Assembly (NCBI RefSeq): GCF_963676735.1
Contig: NZ_OY781465.1
Span: 1 to 14,362 of the forward strand
Length of the DNA: 14,362 nucleotides
DNA from: an uncultured Draconibacterium sp.
GTDB taxonomy: Bacteria > Bacteroidota > Bacteroidia > Bacteroidales > Prolixibacteraceae
Reading direction: 5' to 3'
The translations under genes and the position numbers were made by a program. Position 1 is the stretch's first letter. Each line of letters starts with the position of its first letter. The notes under the pieces are model-generated. The model searched no databases and was not told where the DNA came from. It was given only the letters and a program-made list of their open reading frames with translations. Positions 1 through 10,622 of the stretch are shown here, in pieces.

Positions 1-1492
1 CTTGTAGCCCTGAAGGGCGAGTTGGCCTCGCGTCTCCTCGGCAGGGCATCTGCCGACCAGTCGCTGGTCGGCAAGCTGATGGACCCGGGCTCGGACGTCC
101 TAAGCCTTCTTGACGACAGGGCGAAGGGCAAGGCGGAAGACAAGAAGAAGGGCAAGGCGACCGGTACGAAAGCCAACCCCAACGTCGATGTCTTGATCAG
201 CATTCCCAAGTCGTGGTGGGAGAAGCCGCACCGGCAGAAGCTGCGCTATTTCATTCCGGAGTGGGACGACTTGGTCGATCCCGACTACGACTTCCTGAAC
301 GATGAGCACTCGGGAGGACGCGGGGACTGGTCCAACGAAGTGTACGCGCACCAGATGTATCCGGAGCCCAACTACGACGGCATTCTCATGTCCCGTGCGG
401 TGGCAGAGAAGAGTAAAAAAAAGAAGCAGCGGATCAACGCCATGGGCGTGCACCGGTTCCTGCGGGTGCCGCGCGAGTTCCCGATCATGGGGGGACTGCG
501 GCGCCTTCGACTACATCATGGAGGAGACGCCCCCGTACAGCACGGAGGACGTGCTCGACTACTACACCCGGCTCGACTTCGATATGGGCGTCAGCGTCGA
601 CCACCTGATCGTGACCGCTACGGAAGCTCAGAAGCAGTTCCGCTACGACCTGACCATCCACAACGCCGAGGACTTCCTCAAGCAGCACCGAGCCGCCGGA
701 CTCAAATGGGAACCCATCGGCTCCGTCCAGGGATGGGACCCCAAGAGCTACGCAGAAGCCGCCCGCCAGTACGTGGCCATGGGCTACAAGCGGATTGCCC
801 TCGGGGGATTGGTGCGAACAAGGAATGGCGGCATTTTTGACATTCTGGAGGAGATCCGGGGGACCATCCCGGAGTCGACCGATATCCACATTTTCGGCGT
901 AGCAAGGCTGGACGCTCTACCCGTGTTCTCTAGTCTTGGAGTGACTTCTGTGGACAGCGCATCAAGCCTCCGGATGGCTTGGATGAGGACGACTAACAGC
1001 TACCTGACAGAGGAGGGCCCCTATGCCGCCCTCCGCATCCCCGAAGCAGGGAAGAGCTTCCGGGCCAAGCGCATGCGCGAACACCCCGAACTGAGCGAGT
1101 CAAGAATCCAGGAACTGGAGCGCAATGCTCTCGACTCCGTCAGGGCGTACGGGGATAGAGGCTGCTCCCTGGATACGTGTGTTGAGGCGCTCCTTGAGTA
1201 TGACCAATACGTGACGAGTGAGAGAATCGACATGGAGTCGCACTACCGTCATACGCTGGAGCAACGCCCTTGGGAGCGGTGCACCTGTGCGGTCTGTCAG
1301 AAATGGGGGATAGAGGTCGCGATCTTCCGAGGGAACAACAGAAACAGGCGACGTGGCTTCCACAATACCTGCATATACTACCGTCAGCTGCAGGATGTTC
1401 TGCAGGGCAAGGACGTCATGCTTCCCAACGGCAAGATGACCGACTATGCCTGCCCAAAGCAGCCTCTGCTGTTTGATGACCGGGGAGAGTGA
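1..1492 (+). CDS. dpdA: DpdA, DNA 7-deazaguanine transglycosylase (TGT fold); 5' partial, one frameshift
   Basis: DpdA enzymes are relatives of tRNA-guanine transglycosylase (TGT) that exchange guanine in DNA for a preQ0-type base. The frame is open from base 1, so the true start may lie upstream; TTG at 22 is the first candidate. Numbering from 22, the catalytic core begins near residue 74 (LRYFIPEWDDLVDPDYDF). It holds the TGT aspartates D158 (in GDCGAF), D193 (in SVDHLI) and D311 (in SVDSAS). A TGT-like zinc site is made of C420, C422, C425 (CTCAVC) and H447. The loop GGLVRTR replaces the GGLxVGE of tRNA enzymes and is typical of DpdA. A single extra G in the run 489-494 shifts the frame just before D158; removing it gives about 489 residues from 22. 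The lysine-rich first 70 residues are not part of the TGT core. The stop TGA shares its A with the ATG of the next gene, so translation is probably coupled. Confidence 0.9.
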
Positions 1493-2693
1493 TGCGACAC
1501 ACCATACACTTGCTTGAGGACATGCGGCAACAGATAGCCTCCGCCGCAATCAAGATGCGGGAGTGGGAGGAAATGCCCCGCGTTAGTGATGAGGAAGAGA
1601 AGCAGATCATTGAGCACATCGCTCTTTTCGATCACTCAGACGAGTTCCGTGATGTGCGGATCTCCGGCGTGGACGGAAGTGGCGACTACCCGACCCTTTC
1701 CTACAACGACTCATTCGTCTACGTGACCGTTGCGCAGGGCTCTTCCTACCGGTCGCACCGGGCACATGGTCTACAGGAAGAAGAGTCCCTTCCCCCACTG
1801 ATCCGCGTGACCTGGCTGCCGGCGAGCAACGACGCCAGTAGCCTAGAGCTCCGGGACGACCTGGCGGACTTGGCTGGCGAGGAACTACTGCAGACGCTGG
1901 CCAACTCTGATTACCGTTCACTCAAGGCTCGCCTCTCCCGCAAGGACACCCCACCAGTTCAGCTTGCCGAACATCTGCTCCTGCCGCATGCCCATGACGC
2001 AGGGAACCTCCGCATCCAGCTTTGCTCCACGGCAGAATTCGGAATGGCGCTGCGTATCATCAAGTCTTCAGACGAGGGTGCCTACGTTCTGGTGGATACA
2101 ACAATGTCTCTCCCCCTGGTAACGAGGAAGGACGCGAGCCTTTTCTTTGAGCACGTGAAGAGACGGTGTTGCTCTGAGGCCCGGGATCGTGGTGTTCGTT
2201 TCCTTGCGCTCTCAAAGTCACACGGGCTTCCCTCAATCGGCCTGATCGAGGGACTTGCGAGAGAAAAGGGCGGTCTCCCCGAAGGCGCTTCCGCCGAGCA
2301 CTGGTTCCTCCGACTTCCTGTCCAAGGCATAGATGGCTGGGCTTTCTCGCTTGCCGAGGAGCGTTTGCTTCCCCCACCGGGCGCGATAACCTACCTGGTG
2401 CGCTTCCACAGAACGACGCCAGTAATGCGTCTCGATATGGACCGTCGCTTCTGGGAGGAACATATCAAGGGGGACGAGCTTGCAGAGCAGGCTCTGTTCC
2501 AGGACTTGGATTACGCTTGTCACGACCAGCGATGCTACGGGTATCCCTATCCCATCCATGCGGGCATGGCGGCGCGTCGCTGACGAAGCAGGAGCGGATT
2601 GCTTTGCGGAAACGGATCGTAGATGAAGCCGTGCGCCAGGGCCTGAGACGCTCGCTCTTTAGGGACGCATCAATCGGGACTGGCCACGCCTAG
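1492..2693 (+). CDS. NurA-domain nuclease, partner of the HerA-like ATPase; one frameshift
   Basis: NurA nucleases resect DNA ends together with the HerA motor. Support comes from the motif GVDGSGDY (D61), the strand VLVDTTMSLPL (D202), the LSKSHGLPS segment (about 240-248) and the C-terminal YGYPYPIH motif, all in NurA order. The next gene is HerA-like, which is the usual pairing. The ATG at 1492 lies 3 bases after the GGGGAGA sequence and overlaps the dpdA stop; a GTG at 1489 is the alternative. As sequenced, the frame ends at 2583. Adding one G to GGG at 2562-2564 continues the protein as IHAGHGGASLTKQER to the TAG at 2691-2693. This gives 400 residues and restores the histidine expected after the YPYP motif. 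Sequence identity to known NurA looks low, so the call rests on motif order and context. Confidence 0.78.
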
Positions 2694-2718
2694 TCCTGCA
2701 TCCAGACCGGAGGGGAAT

Positions 2719-4520
2719 ATGCCAAATCTAACGGCAACGATAGCGAAGCTGGGGACGCGCTTTGGCGTTCTGGCTGAGAGCAGCACGGCCATGCTCTCGG
2801 TGATCTGCAGAGATACGGATGTAGCGGTGGGGGACCTGTTCCTGCTGCCTTGTCATCGTGGCCCGGAACGAATGTACGTGTTTCGTACTACTCAATATGC
2901 GAACATTCTGAACCGTGAGTTTCAGATGAACGACATCGCTCGCAACAAGCTGACGATGCCGGACTCCCTATTTCTCTGCGGATCTCGCGGATGAGAAGCT
3001 GATCGAACTCAAGGGCATTGTGCTTGGCTACTCGCAGCGGAACGAAGCCACCGACACGTGGGAGTTCCACCGTCCTCGCCGTCTCCCCGAGCATCTGTCC
3101 GACGTGTACCATGTGAATGCGGACAACCCAGAGGTCGCAGAAGTTGTTCGAGGACTGATTGCCAGTCAGTTGGGGTCCTCAGGGCTGCGCGTAGGGGAAC
3201 TGCTGGCTGGCGAGAGCCCGCTCGAAGGCGTGGGCATCTACCTGCCCACCTTCGCTCTGTCTCACCACATTGGCGTCTTCGGTCGCACTGGCTGTGGCAA
3301 GAGCAACCTGATGATGGTCTTCCTCAAGGCCATTCTCGACCACAACCAGCGGGTACTACAGGAAGGGCTGGCTGAACCGAAGGCGTCCATCTTCGCCATT
3401 GATCCGCACAACGAATTCTGGACCTGGCACGCCGAGGCCGGCGGAGCTGACGGCATTCGGGGAGTCGTCCAGGCGTACGGTCTGGAGGAGCAACACGCAC
3501 TGGTCGCGCCTTTCGCTTATCTGACGGCCAAGAACGTATCTGCGGCCTTCCAGCAGAAACTGGATCTCTCCCGGGCGGATGTGACTCCTCCCGATCTTGC
3601 CAGCATCATGGAGTTTTCCGAGCAACAGGTCGGCTACTGCAATCACGTCTTCCACGCCAAAGGCGAAGGCTGGGTACAGGCCGTGCTCATGTCGAGCACG
3701 GAAGCCGGCGACGATGAGGATGCGGGCGGCTACCTACCGGGTACCGTTTCCCGCTGTCCAGCGGCGGTTGGGCTTCCTGCAATACGGACACACCCGGATC
3801 TTCGCTCGGTTCGATCCCGATGCTGGCCTGAACTACGACTCCATGCTGCCGGACATCATCTGTGCGTTGGAGCATGGGCGGGTCCTGATCCTCGACACCA
3901 CCCTCATGAGTGAACTCGAGCAGTTCTTGGTCAGCACCGTGGTTGCCCGAGTTCTGTTCAGCCTGCGCAAGGCACTTCGCTCGGCAGAGTCTGCCGAAAC
4001 ATTGGAGGACGAGATCCGTCAGGCCCTAGGCAATGACACCACCAACGGCCAGGTCGGCATGCGCAGCCTCGCAGATGTCCTCATCGGGCGACTGGGTACT
4101 GGAGAGTTGCCCTACATCGACGATGGGATTCTGGTCTCCTCGACCGATCTCCCCTATGTCAACGTGGTCATTGAGGAAGCCCCCAGCATCCTCAATCCCG
4201 ACCGCATGCGGTTCGGCAGCGTGTTCCGGGATATCTCCCGACAAGGCCGGAAGTTCGGGATCGGCCTGACCGTGGTCAGCCAGCAAGTCAGCGAGATCGA
4301 CCAGGGGGTGCTGACTCAGCTCAATACCGAATTCACCATGGCCCTCGGCAACGAGTTGGAGCGGCGAGAGGCGGTCAAGAACGCGTCGGCCGACCTCTAC
4401 GGCTTCGAGCGCGAATTGCAGGTGATGGGCAAGGGACAGGTCATGCTAACCGCCTCCTACCGGGATGTGCCATTGCCCATGCAGGTCCCGAACTACGATG
4501 AGATCGGGGGAGTTCGCTAG
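2719..4520 (+). CDS. HerA/FtsK-type DNA-translocating ATPase (DUF87 family); two frameshifts
   Basis: This is a hexameric-motor type ATPase expected to pump DNA and to work with the NurA-type nuclease 25 bases upstream. The N-terminal ~150 residues resemble the HerA beta-barrel. Walker A is GRTGCGKSN (about 188-196), followed by a conserved AIDPHNEF strand. The Walker B-like strand is NVVIEEAPSIL, followed by DISRQGRKFGIGL (arginine-finger region) and the sensor VVSQQ. The ATG at 2719 has GGAGG 5 bases upstream. Two single-base insertions interrupt it: TTT at 2971-2973 (fixed: DSLFSADLADEKLIE) and GGG at 3739-3741 (fixed: GYLPVPFPAVQRRLG). With both corrected the protein is 599 residues, normal for HerA. 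The stop at 4518-4520 is one base before the GTG of the next gene. Confidence 0.88.
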
Positions 4521-4521
4521 C

Positions 4522-6617
4522 GTGGCAAACCAAGACCGGACAGGGAACTCATACGAACAGCTGCTGGAAGCATCCGTTCAGCAGCTAGGCTACGAGAGAA
4601 ATGGAACAACGGGAAGATGCTATCTGCATCCATCTAAGGGGCAGAAGCTGGTCGTGATCCCAGACACTTACATCCAACCGGACATTGTGATCCGTTCAGG
4701 TAAGCGCGTCACTTCGGTTCTGTACGTGACCCATTGGAGTGAGACGCGTTCCTCAAAGAAGAAGTTCTGGCGAACGTGGGAGGAAGCCGCCCAGCAGAAA
4801 CTCGTCGTTGGTTCTCAGATGCGGACAGTTAACTGCATCTTCGAAGCCCTTCCTGCGGGGACAAGACCTCGGATATGCGTCAGAGCTACTGATCTACCCA
4901 GAGATCGCTTGAGGAATGGGCGTCCCCCTCTCCAGCTGAATGGATGGGATCCGGGGATCGGTTGGGCCATGATCGAGGCCTTTGATGTGTCCATCATATT
5001 CCCTGTAGGCTATGAACCTGTTCACGCGGCAAAGGACTTCGGGGAGAGTGAGCACGACCCCGTGACCACGGAGCTTGTTCGTCGGGCTCTCACCAAGCGC
5101 GTGAAACGCTACCATGACTCAATGTGGGACTTGCCTTGGGCCGGGTCAGGAAGGTGGCGGTGGACGGTGCGAAGGAGTCTGGGCCTACGGCAAGCCGGTA
5201 CCGTATCGGGCTTCTGCATGTCTACCTGTTCCACCGTGTTCTATCGCGAATTGCCGGACCTTCCATGGCATCTCTCGGGGAGTTCCTGACCGGTCTGATT
5301 AGCATGGGATCCACTTCTCTGCGAATCCGTGAACTGCACAGGATCCCCTGCTTCTCTGCTTGTAGTCTCGAACAGGTTGGGGAGGTCTTCAGTACTCTTG
5401 CCAAGGTATTCGTCCGCACTGGCGACAAGGCGAAGATGTTCTGTATGGAAACGTCTACGGGGGTAGGAGGAGAATACTCACTCAACAAAGACCTCGCCCT
5501 CTCCCTCCGAGATCTAGGGCTCCATGTTAGTTCACCTGGGTTTCTTAATGTACTTGAGGCGACCTTTGCCCGCTTCGACCGTGCCTACGGTGTCGGAGAA
5601 GCCATGGAGGACATTGCCTCACCACACATGATGACCCACAAGGAGGCCTTCGTTCGGGAGAGTTTTGAAGCGGTGGTAGCAGACCATGATGTCAGCGAGC
5701 TAAAGCGGCTCTTGTGCAAGCATGCCATGGCACCCAGTGCCGAGCGTGTGGCGGTCAGCGGACACTCTCAGAACTGGGTTTTCGAGATGCTCCTTAGCAT
5801 GACGAACCTGAACAGCAGTGAAGACATCCAGAAGCGCTTCAAACGCCTCTTCGAGTCCACTGCGCACAAACTGCGACCACACGCACCGTACGGAGACTAC
5901 GCCAAGGCAGTCGCTTTCATGCTGCAAGGGAGAGACCTCTGCGAACAATGGGGCTCCCCAAACCTACGCAGGACACTCTCCGAAGATGAGTTCCGGAGGC
6001 TGGCATGGGAAACAGTGGCTGAATGCATCCTGGGAGGCTTTTCCGACCGGGGGTCCCGAATGGCCAGCAGCGACAGGGTCATTCGTGAGTACCTGCAGAA
6101 CAAGTCGATGCGGATCATCTCCTCCGATCTCAACGGTCTGAATGCGATGGTTGAGCACTACCTTGGGGACATCTGTGAATTCGCCTTTGAGGAGACCGAT
6201 GACTGTGAAGTCATGGAACTCAGGGACGAGCTCTTCTCCCATCGCGTCTGCCCTTCATGCCATACAGACATCATCAAGCGCATCTGGAAGGCAGAGCCCC
6301 TGACTACTCATTTTGAGGGTGTCTCACGGAACGGGAAATGGCTGATCAAGATTCAGTCTGCCCAGGACGGGAACGAAGGACATAAGACGAAGGAACTAGC
6401 GGGACGGAGCCGAGGGATTGGGATTGCCTGCAGTTTCGGAGAGGATGCGACTAACCGTATGGAATGGAGCTTCGGCATGCGGTACATGCCCAAGCGAGCA
6501 CTTGTCCTTGACGGAGACTGGAGTCCCAGACAGAAAGCGAATCTCTACGAAGCAGGTTGGGATTGGCTTGGCGAAGTGAGTGAACTGGGCGAGTTGCGGA
6601 AACTAATCGCCGAGTGA
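4522..6617 (+). CDS. Large uncharacterised protein, possible restriction endonuclease; one frameshift
   Basis: I do not recognise a named family. After correction the protein has 698 residues. The N-terminal part (about 10-105) contains GNSYEQLLEASVQQLGY, then QPDIVI, then VTHWS followed by SKKKFWRTWEEAAQQK; this order of an acidic helix, a PD strand and a basic FWR helix resembles type II restriction endonucleases. The C-terminal part has a CPSC zinc-knuckle-like pair, then NGKWLIKIQSA, HKTKELAGRSR and LVLDGDW with AGWDWL, which also resemble restriction-enzyme C-termini. A single metal-binding active site cannot be fixed by eye. The GTG at 4522 follows the herA stop by one base, with GGGGGA about 10 bases upstream. 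One G is missing at GGG 5138-5140; adding it joins YHDSMWDLPW to GRVRKVAVDGAKE. The position between HerA-NurA and a UvrD helicase supports a role in DNA restriction, by inference. Confidence 0.62.
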
Positions 6618-6653
6618 GCGCCGGACGCTACCGAGCGAACACAGGGAGGAACG

Positions 6654-8848
6654 ATGATTTCAATCGATGCATTCCACGAGATCCTGGACAGCGAGAAGGG
6701 CCGCGGCTACCCGCTCAACGACAGCCAACGGAAAGCTGTCGACCATCCAACCGGTCCCCTCTGGCTGATCGCTGGACCGGGTTCGGGCAAGAGCGAGGTG
6801 CTGGTTACTCGAACGCTCCGGCTGCTCTGTGTGGATGGAGTCGACCCCCGTTCGGTGATGCTCACCACATTCACCGTCAAGGCGGCTCGGAATCTGGAGG
6901 ACCGCCTGGCCACGTACCTGTCGGGCCTGCAGCATCACGAGCCCAGCTTGGCAGCGGTCGACATCTCGGACCTGCGGATCGGCACGATCCATAGCCTATG
7001 CAACGACATTCTCCAGGAGTACCGGTACCCGGGCTACCAGAATGTCCGGTTGCTGGATCAGGTGGAGCAACACCTTTTCCTCTACCTCCATGCCGACATC
7101 ACGAACCACGATGACCTGGCCTTCTGGGAGTTCTTCGAGTACGCCGTCAGCGATTGGCGGAGCAAGGACTATGCCCCTGGCAAGTGGAAGCGTGCCAAGG
7201 CTGCGACTGTCCTGTTCAACCATATCGTGGAGGACATGGTCGATGTGTCTGCCATGAGGGGAGCGGGCGGACACTGGGCGACGCTGGCGGACCTCTACGA
7301 CCAATACGTCGCCATGTTGAAGGCCAAATACCGCTGTGATTGGGCGCATCTGCAGGCCAGGTTCGTGGAGTTCATCCAGGAACCATCGGGACGCCAACTG
7401 CTGGGAGGTGTCGCTGGCAAGACACCGCCGCTGACGCATATCCTCGTCGATGAATACCAGGACTCGAATCCCATCCAGGAACGTCTGTATCTGTCACTGG
7501 CCAGCCAAGCGCCGCACAACCTGACGGTGGTTGGCGATGACGATCAGGCGCTCTACCGGTTCCGGGGGGGGGACAGTGGCGGGGATGGTCAACTTCGACA
7601 AAGGCCTGCAAGACTGTGTTGGGCATCGACCCCACACCTGTGCAACTCGTCGAGAACTATCGTTCTCACGAGGACATCGTGGAGTTCTTCAACCGGTACA
7701 TCACGTCCTTCCCGGAGATGGCCCGACCTGGCGTGAGGGCGCCGGACAAGAAGCCGGTTGAGCCCATGTCGAGCGTGACCGGTGACCACCCAGCTGTGGC
7801 CTGGGTGACTCGGAAGAAGGCTGGCGATCTGCCTGCGGCAGTCGCCGATCTGATCGAGGACCATCTCGTCGCCGACGGGGTCATTTCCGACTACAGCCAA
7901 TGTGTGCTGCTACTGCGGAGTGCCAAGGACTCCACGCGCAATGCAGGCCCATTCCTGGAGGCCCTCAATGCGAAGGGAGTTCCTGTCTACAACCCTCGCT
8001 CGAAGACGTTCATGGATAGCGAGGAGGTCCAGTGCCTGCTTGGTGCGCTGGTCCATGTGATCGATTGGAATCACTGGTTCCGCACGATCACGTATCCCGT
8101 TCCCTGGGTAGCCAATGTGAACTCGTGGATCGTGACGCTAGACCGAGCTTTGGATGCCATACCCACCATGCGGCACGGGCTTGAAAACTACATAGAGGAA
8201 AGCAACAAAGCCCTCGAGGCAGACTGCCGTGCGAACCCAGGTGGCTTCCTCGACGTCACGCTCCACGAAATCCTCTTCCGCATCCTCTCTCTGGAGCCAT
8301 TCCGGGAATGGCGGAAGGACCCAGTTCGCAGCCAACGACTGGCGAAGGTCACCCGCTTGTTCGACAGCTACCACAGCTTCAGTCTGGATTCGCTTCGCTC
8401 GGATGCCACGGGAAGGAGCATTGACGAGAGCTTCCTCGGGCGATTCTATTACACGTTCGTGAGCTACCTCGTGGATGCCGGGATCGACGATGAGGAAGAC
8501 GAGGAAGTCGTCGTCCCCGAAGGCAGCCTACCGGTGATGACCATTCACCAAGCCAAAGGGCTCGAGTTTCCCTTCGTGATCGTGGGTCAGTTGGGGACGA
8601 AGGGACGTGTAGGTGCGGCGCAGCAGTTGGAGCATGAGCTAGCACCATTCCGGCAGGACCTGTATCCGCGCAATCCGCAGGCTCCGGCAGACTTGGCGAT
8701 TGAGGATGACATCCGCCTGCTCTATGTCGCCTACTCCCGCGCCCAGTATGCCCTGATCCTAGCTGGCACTCAAACCCAGATGAAGAAGCACGTGGCTGCT
8801 CCGGGGCGTGATTTCACCACATTCCGTCGAGAAACCAAGATCATCTGA
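6654..8848 (+). CDS. UvrD/PcrA-type superfamily 1A DNA helicase; two frameshifts
   Basis: An ATP-driven 3'-5' DNA helicase of the UvrD/Rep/RecB group. All core motifs are present in order: Q-motif LNDSQRKAV (about 21), Walker A AGPGSGKS (about 40), Ia TTFTVKAARNLEDR, Ic IGTIHSLC, Walker B VDEYQDSN (about 265), III GDDDQALYRFRGG (about 292), IV NYRSH (about 333), V HQAKGLEF (about 630) and VI YVAYSRAQYALIL (about 690). The ATG at 6654 follows GGAGGA with a 3-base gap. The G9 run at 7565-7573 and AAA at 7601-7603 each carry one extra base; removing both yields FRGGTVAGMVNFDKACKTVL and a single 730-residue protein. It probably works with the Fe-S nuclease that starts 11 bases downstream, as a two-gene counterpart of AddAB/RecB helicase-nucleases. 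Confidence 0.93.
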
Positions 8849-8859
8849 GGAGAGAACCC

Positions 8860-9913
8860 ATGCCTGGCCCCTACTCGGGAATTGCTTTGACTCCACCCAA
8901 GAAGTCACCGGTCAAGCGCCGCTACAGCGTGACGCAGGACATTGTCGGCTACCGCCGCTGTCCCCGGCAGTACGGGGAGATCAACGTCCACAAGTACGCT
9001 CCGGCTCACCAAACCCAGCTCTACTTCGGGACGGTTCTGCATCAGGTGTTGGACCGTTGCCATGGGCATTACCACGGCACGCTCGATCCCGCGACAGCCG
9101 GAACCTTGCCGGATGCAGGATCAGTTCTCTCCGATGCCGAGATCACCGCGCACCTTCACGCGTACGACTCGTCAGTGTCGGCTGGCGATGTGCCGCCCGC
9201 ATCTCCCAGTGACATCATGCGTTACTTTCTGGAGGTGGAGAACAGCCTGAAGAGTCGCGGAATCCGAGCCATCACAAGGGATCAGCGCGTCAAGGCGATC
9301 CGCATCCTGCAGTACTTCAACGCGCTGGAGGGAGAGAATCTCTACCCCGCGAGTCGAGGACACCGAGCACCGGCTCCAGACAGACCAAAACACGTTCATC
9401 ATGCATGGAGTGGTCGACTTGCTGGTGAACACGCCGGGGGCAGGAGGAGATCCTGGCGACTGCGAGATCTGGGACTACAAGGGGACGAGCCGTGTATCCA
9501 TGACGCCCAACGACCTCCTGAGCTACCAGTTCCAGATGCAGGTCTACGCAAGGCTCTACGAGCTGAAACACGATGTGCTGCCCAAGAAGGTCGTTATCTA
9601 TCTGCTGAGCGAGCTGGACGGTCCCACTTGCCCGACCAAACGCCCTGTCAACGCGGTCCTGGAGTTCGATGCATCCAATGGGCTCAGCAAAGCCGCCATC
9701 GACATCGCCATGGCGGAGTTCGTTGATACGGTTGGTGAGATTGAGATAGCCCGAGCACATGACCAGTGGGACCCAAGTCCCCCTGACTGCATCAGCGAAC
9801 AGGACTGCGCCATCTGTGACTTCCGATGGGACTGCAGCACACCCCAACGGTGGGAAGGGCGTGAAGCTGAGGTGTCCGTAGGCGGGACAGAGACGACCGA
9901 GATGACGGAGTGA
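8860..9913 (+). CDS. RecB/Cas4-like PD-(D/E)XK nuclease with Fe-S cysteines; one frameshift
   Basis: A nuclease of the RecB/AddB/Cas4 group. The sequence shows a first cysteine in RRCPRQY (C34), the motif FGTVLHQVLD (H61), GVVDLL (catalytic Asp, about 184), WDYKG (DxK, about 205), QMQVYARLY (QxxxY, about 225) and a C-terminal CAICDFRWDC. The four cysteines (one N-terminal, then CxxC-x5-C) are the pattern of a 4Fe-4S clamp. The ATG at 8860 is preceded by GAGGAGAG overlapping the helicase stop. One extra C in CCCC at 9345-9348 breaks the frame; removing it gives NLYPRVEDTEHRLQ and 350 residues. Tight coupling to the UvrD-type helicase suggests a bipartite helicase-nuclease. Confidence 0.9.
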
Positions 9914-9918
9914 CAGCT

Positions 9919-10507
9919 ATGCAAGACCAAGAGGCGACAGTACCCCCGGAGGTGAGGAACGAGTTCCTCATCAAGCGGTACGAGGTGCTCTGGGGCAATA
10001 TCGACAGATCCATGAACGGGATCTGGAACATCCTGGCGACGATCACCATCGTCGGGACCATGGTTTTCGCCGTCGAGAGCGGCAAGATGCCAGGACCGTT
10101 CGGCAAGACTGTCGGTTTCATCGTCATCTTCTGGGCCCTCAATATCGCCCTTGATCTGAATGCCTGGCACCAACGCAATCTGGCGTTTCTGACCGCCATC
10201 GAGCGTGCGTTTCTGAAAGACGGCGACTATGGGCGCATCATCCCCAAGAGCTACCGAACACCGAAGTCGACCTCGCTGGTCACGTTCTACGTGATCAACG
10301 TCCTCACATTCTCCTTTCTGCTCATCGCATTCAGCGTCTGGAGCATGGTGCCACGGAGCTCCGGTGGTTGCTGGGGGTGGGGGGGTGCTCCAGACCGCTG
10401 TCCTGGCGCTTACTGGTGTGGCGATCACGGTTGCGAATGGCATCAACCAGCATCGCTCCTACAAAGAGCACTGCGCTGAGCTGTTCAGCGAAACGGGCAG
10501 TAACTGA
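9919..10507 (+). CDS. Small four-helix membrane protein, unknown function; one frameshift
   Basis: No enzymatic motif is visible. The soluble N-terminus (about 1-33, with VRNEFLIKRYEVLW) is followed by hydrophobic segments at about 36-53, 63-80 and 119-143. A fourth, about 155-175 (LQTAVLALTGVAITVANGI), appears only after one G is removed from the run at 10379-10385; the frame then ends at TGA 10505-10507 (about 195 residues). As sequenced the frame ends at 10479 with an unconvincing Gly/Cys/Trp-rich tail. ATG at 9919 with GGAG about 8 bases upstream is preferred; GTG at 9910 overlaps the nuclease stop. As the last gene of a DNA-targeting operon it could be a membrane effector, loosely comparable to SLATT-type proteins, but this is inference. 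Confidence 0.75.
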
Positions 10508-10561
10508 CTTCCTGCACAGTCTCTTCCACTGGGCACAAAGGAAAGATGCCATCGAGGCAGG

Positions 10562-10591
10562 CCGGGCCCGGGGGCAGTGTCCCGAGCCCGG
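10562..10591. terminator. GC-rich hairpin between convergent genes, probable bidirectional terminator
   Basis: The arms CCGGGCCCGGG (10562-10572) and CCCGAGCCCGG (10581-10591) pair with one mismatch around an 8-base loop. It lies between the stop of the membrane protein (10507) and the stop of the minus-strand transglycosylase (10623), where a terminator for both strands is expected. There is no clear T tract, which is common in high-GC bacteria. The rest of this 115-base gap shows nothing else. Confidence 0.6.
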
Positions 10592-10622
10592 TGTTCATCC
10601 ATGTAACGGATCTGGCCAACTC

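Noticed and set aside
414..421. Eight-A run in dpdA as a possible frameshift
   Set aside because: The frame through it encodes EKSKKKKQRIN, which fits the continuous DpdA sequence, so no shift is needed.
100..453. Minus-strand open frame of 117 codons
   Set aside because: Lies wholly opposite dpdA, whose frame here encodes conserved DpdA residues; no ribosome site or recognisable motif.
9598..10446. Long minus-strand open frame (282 codons)
   Set aside because: Opposes the end of the Fe-S nuclease and the membrane protein; His/Asp-rich low-complexity composition typical of antisense GC-rich frames.
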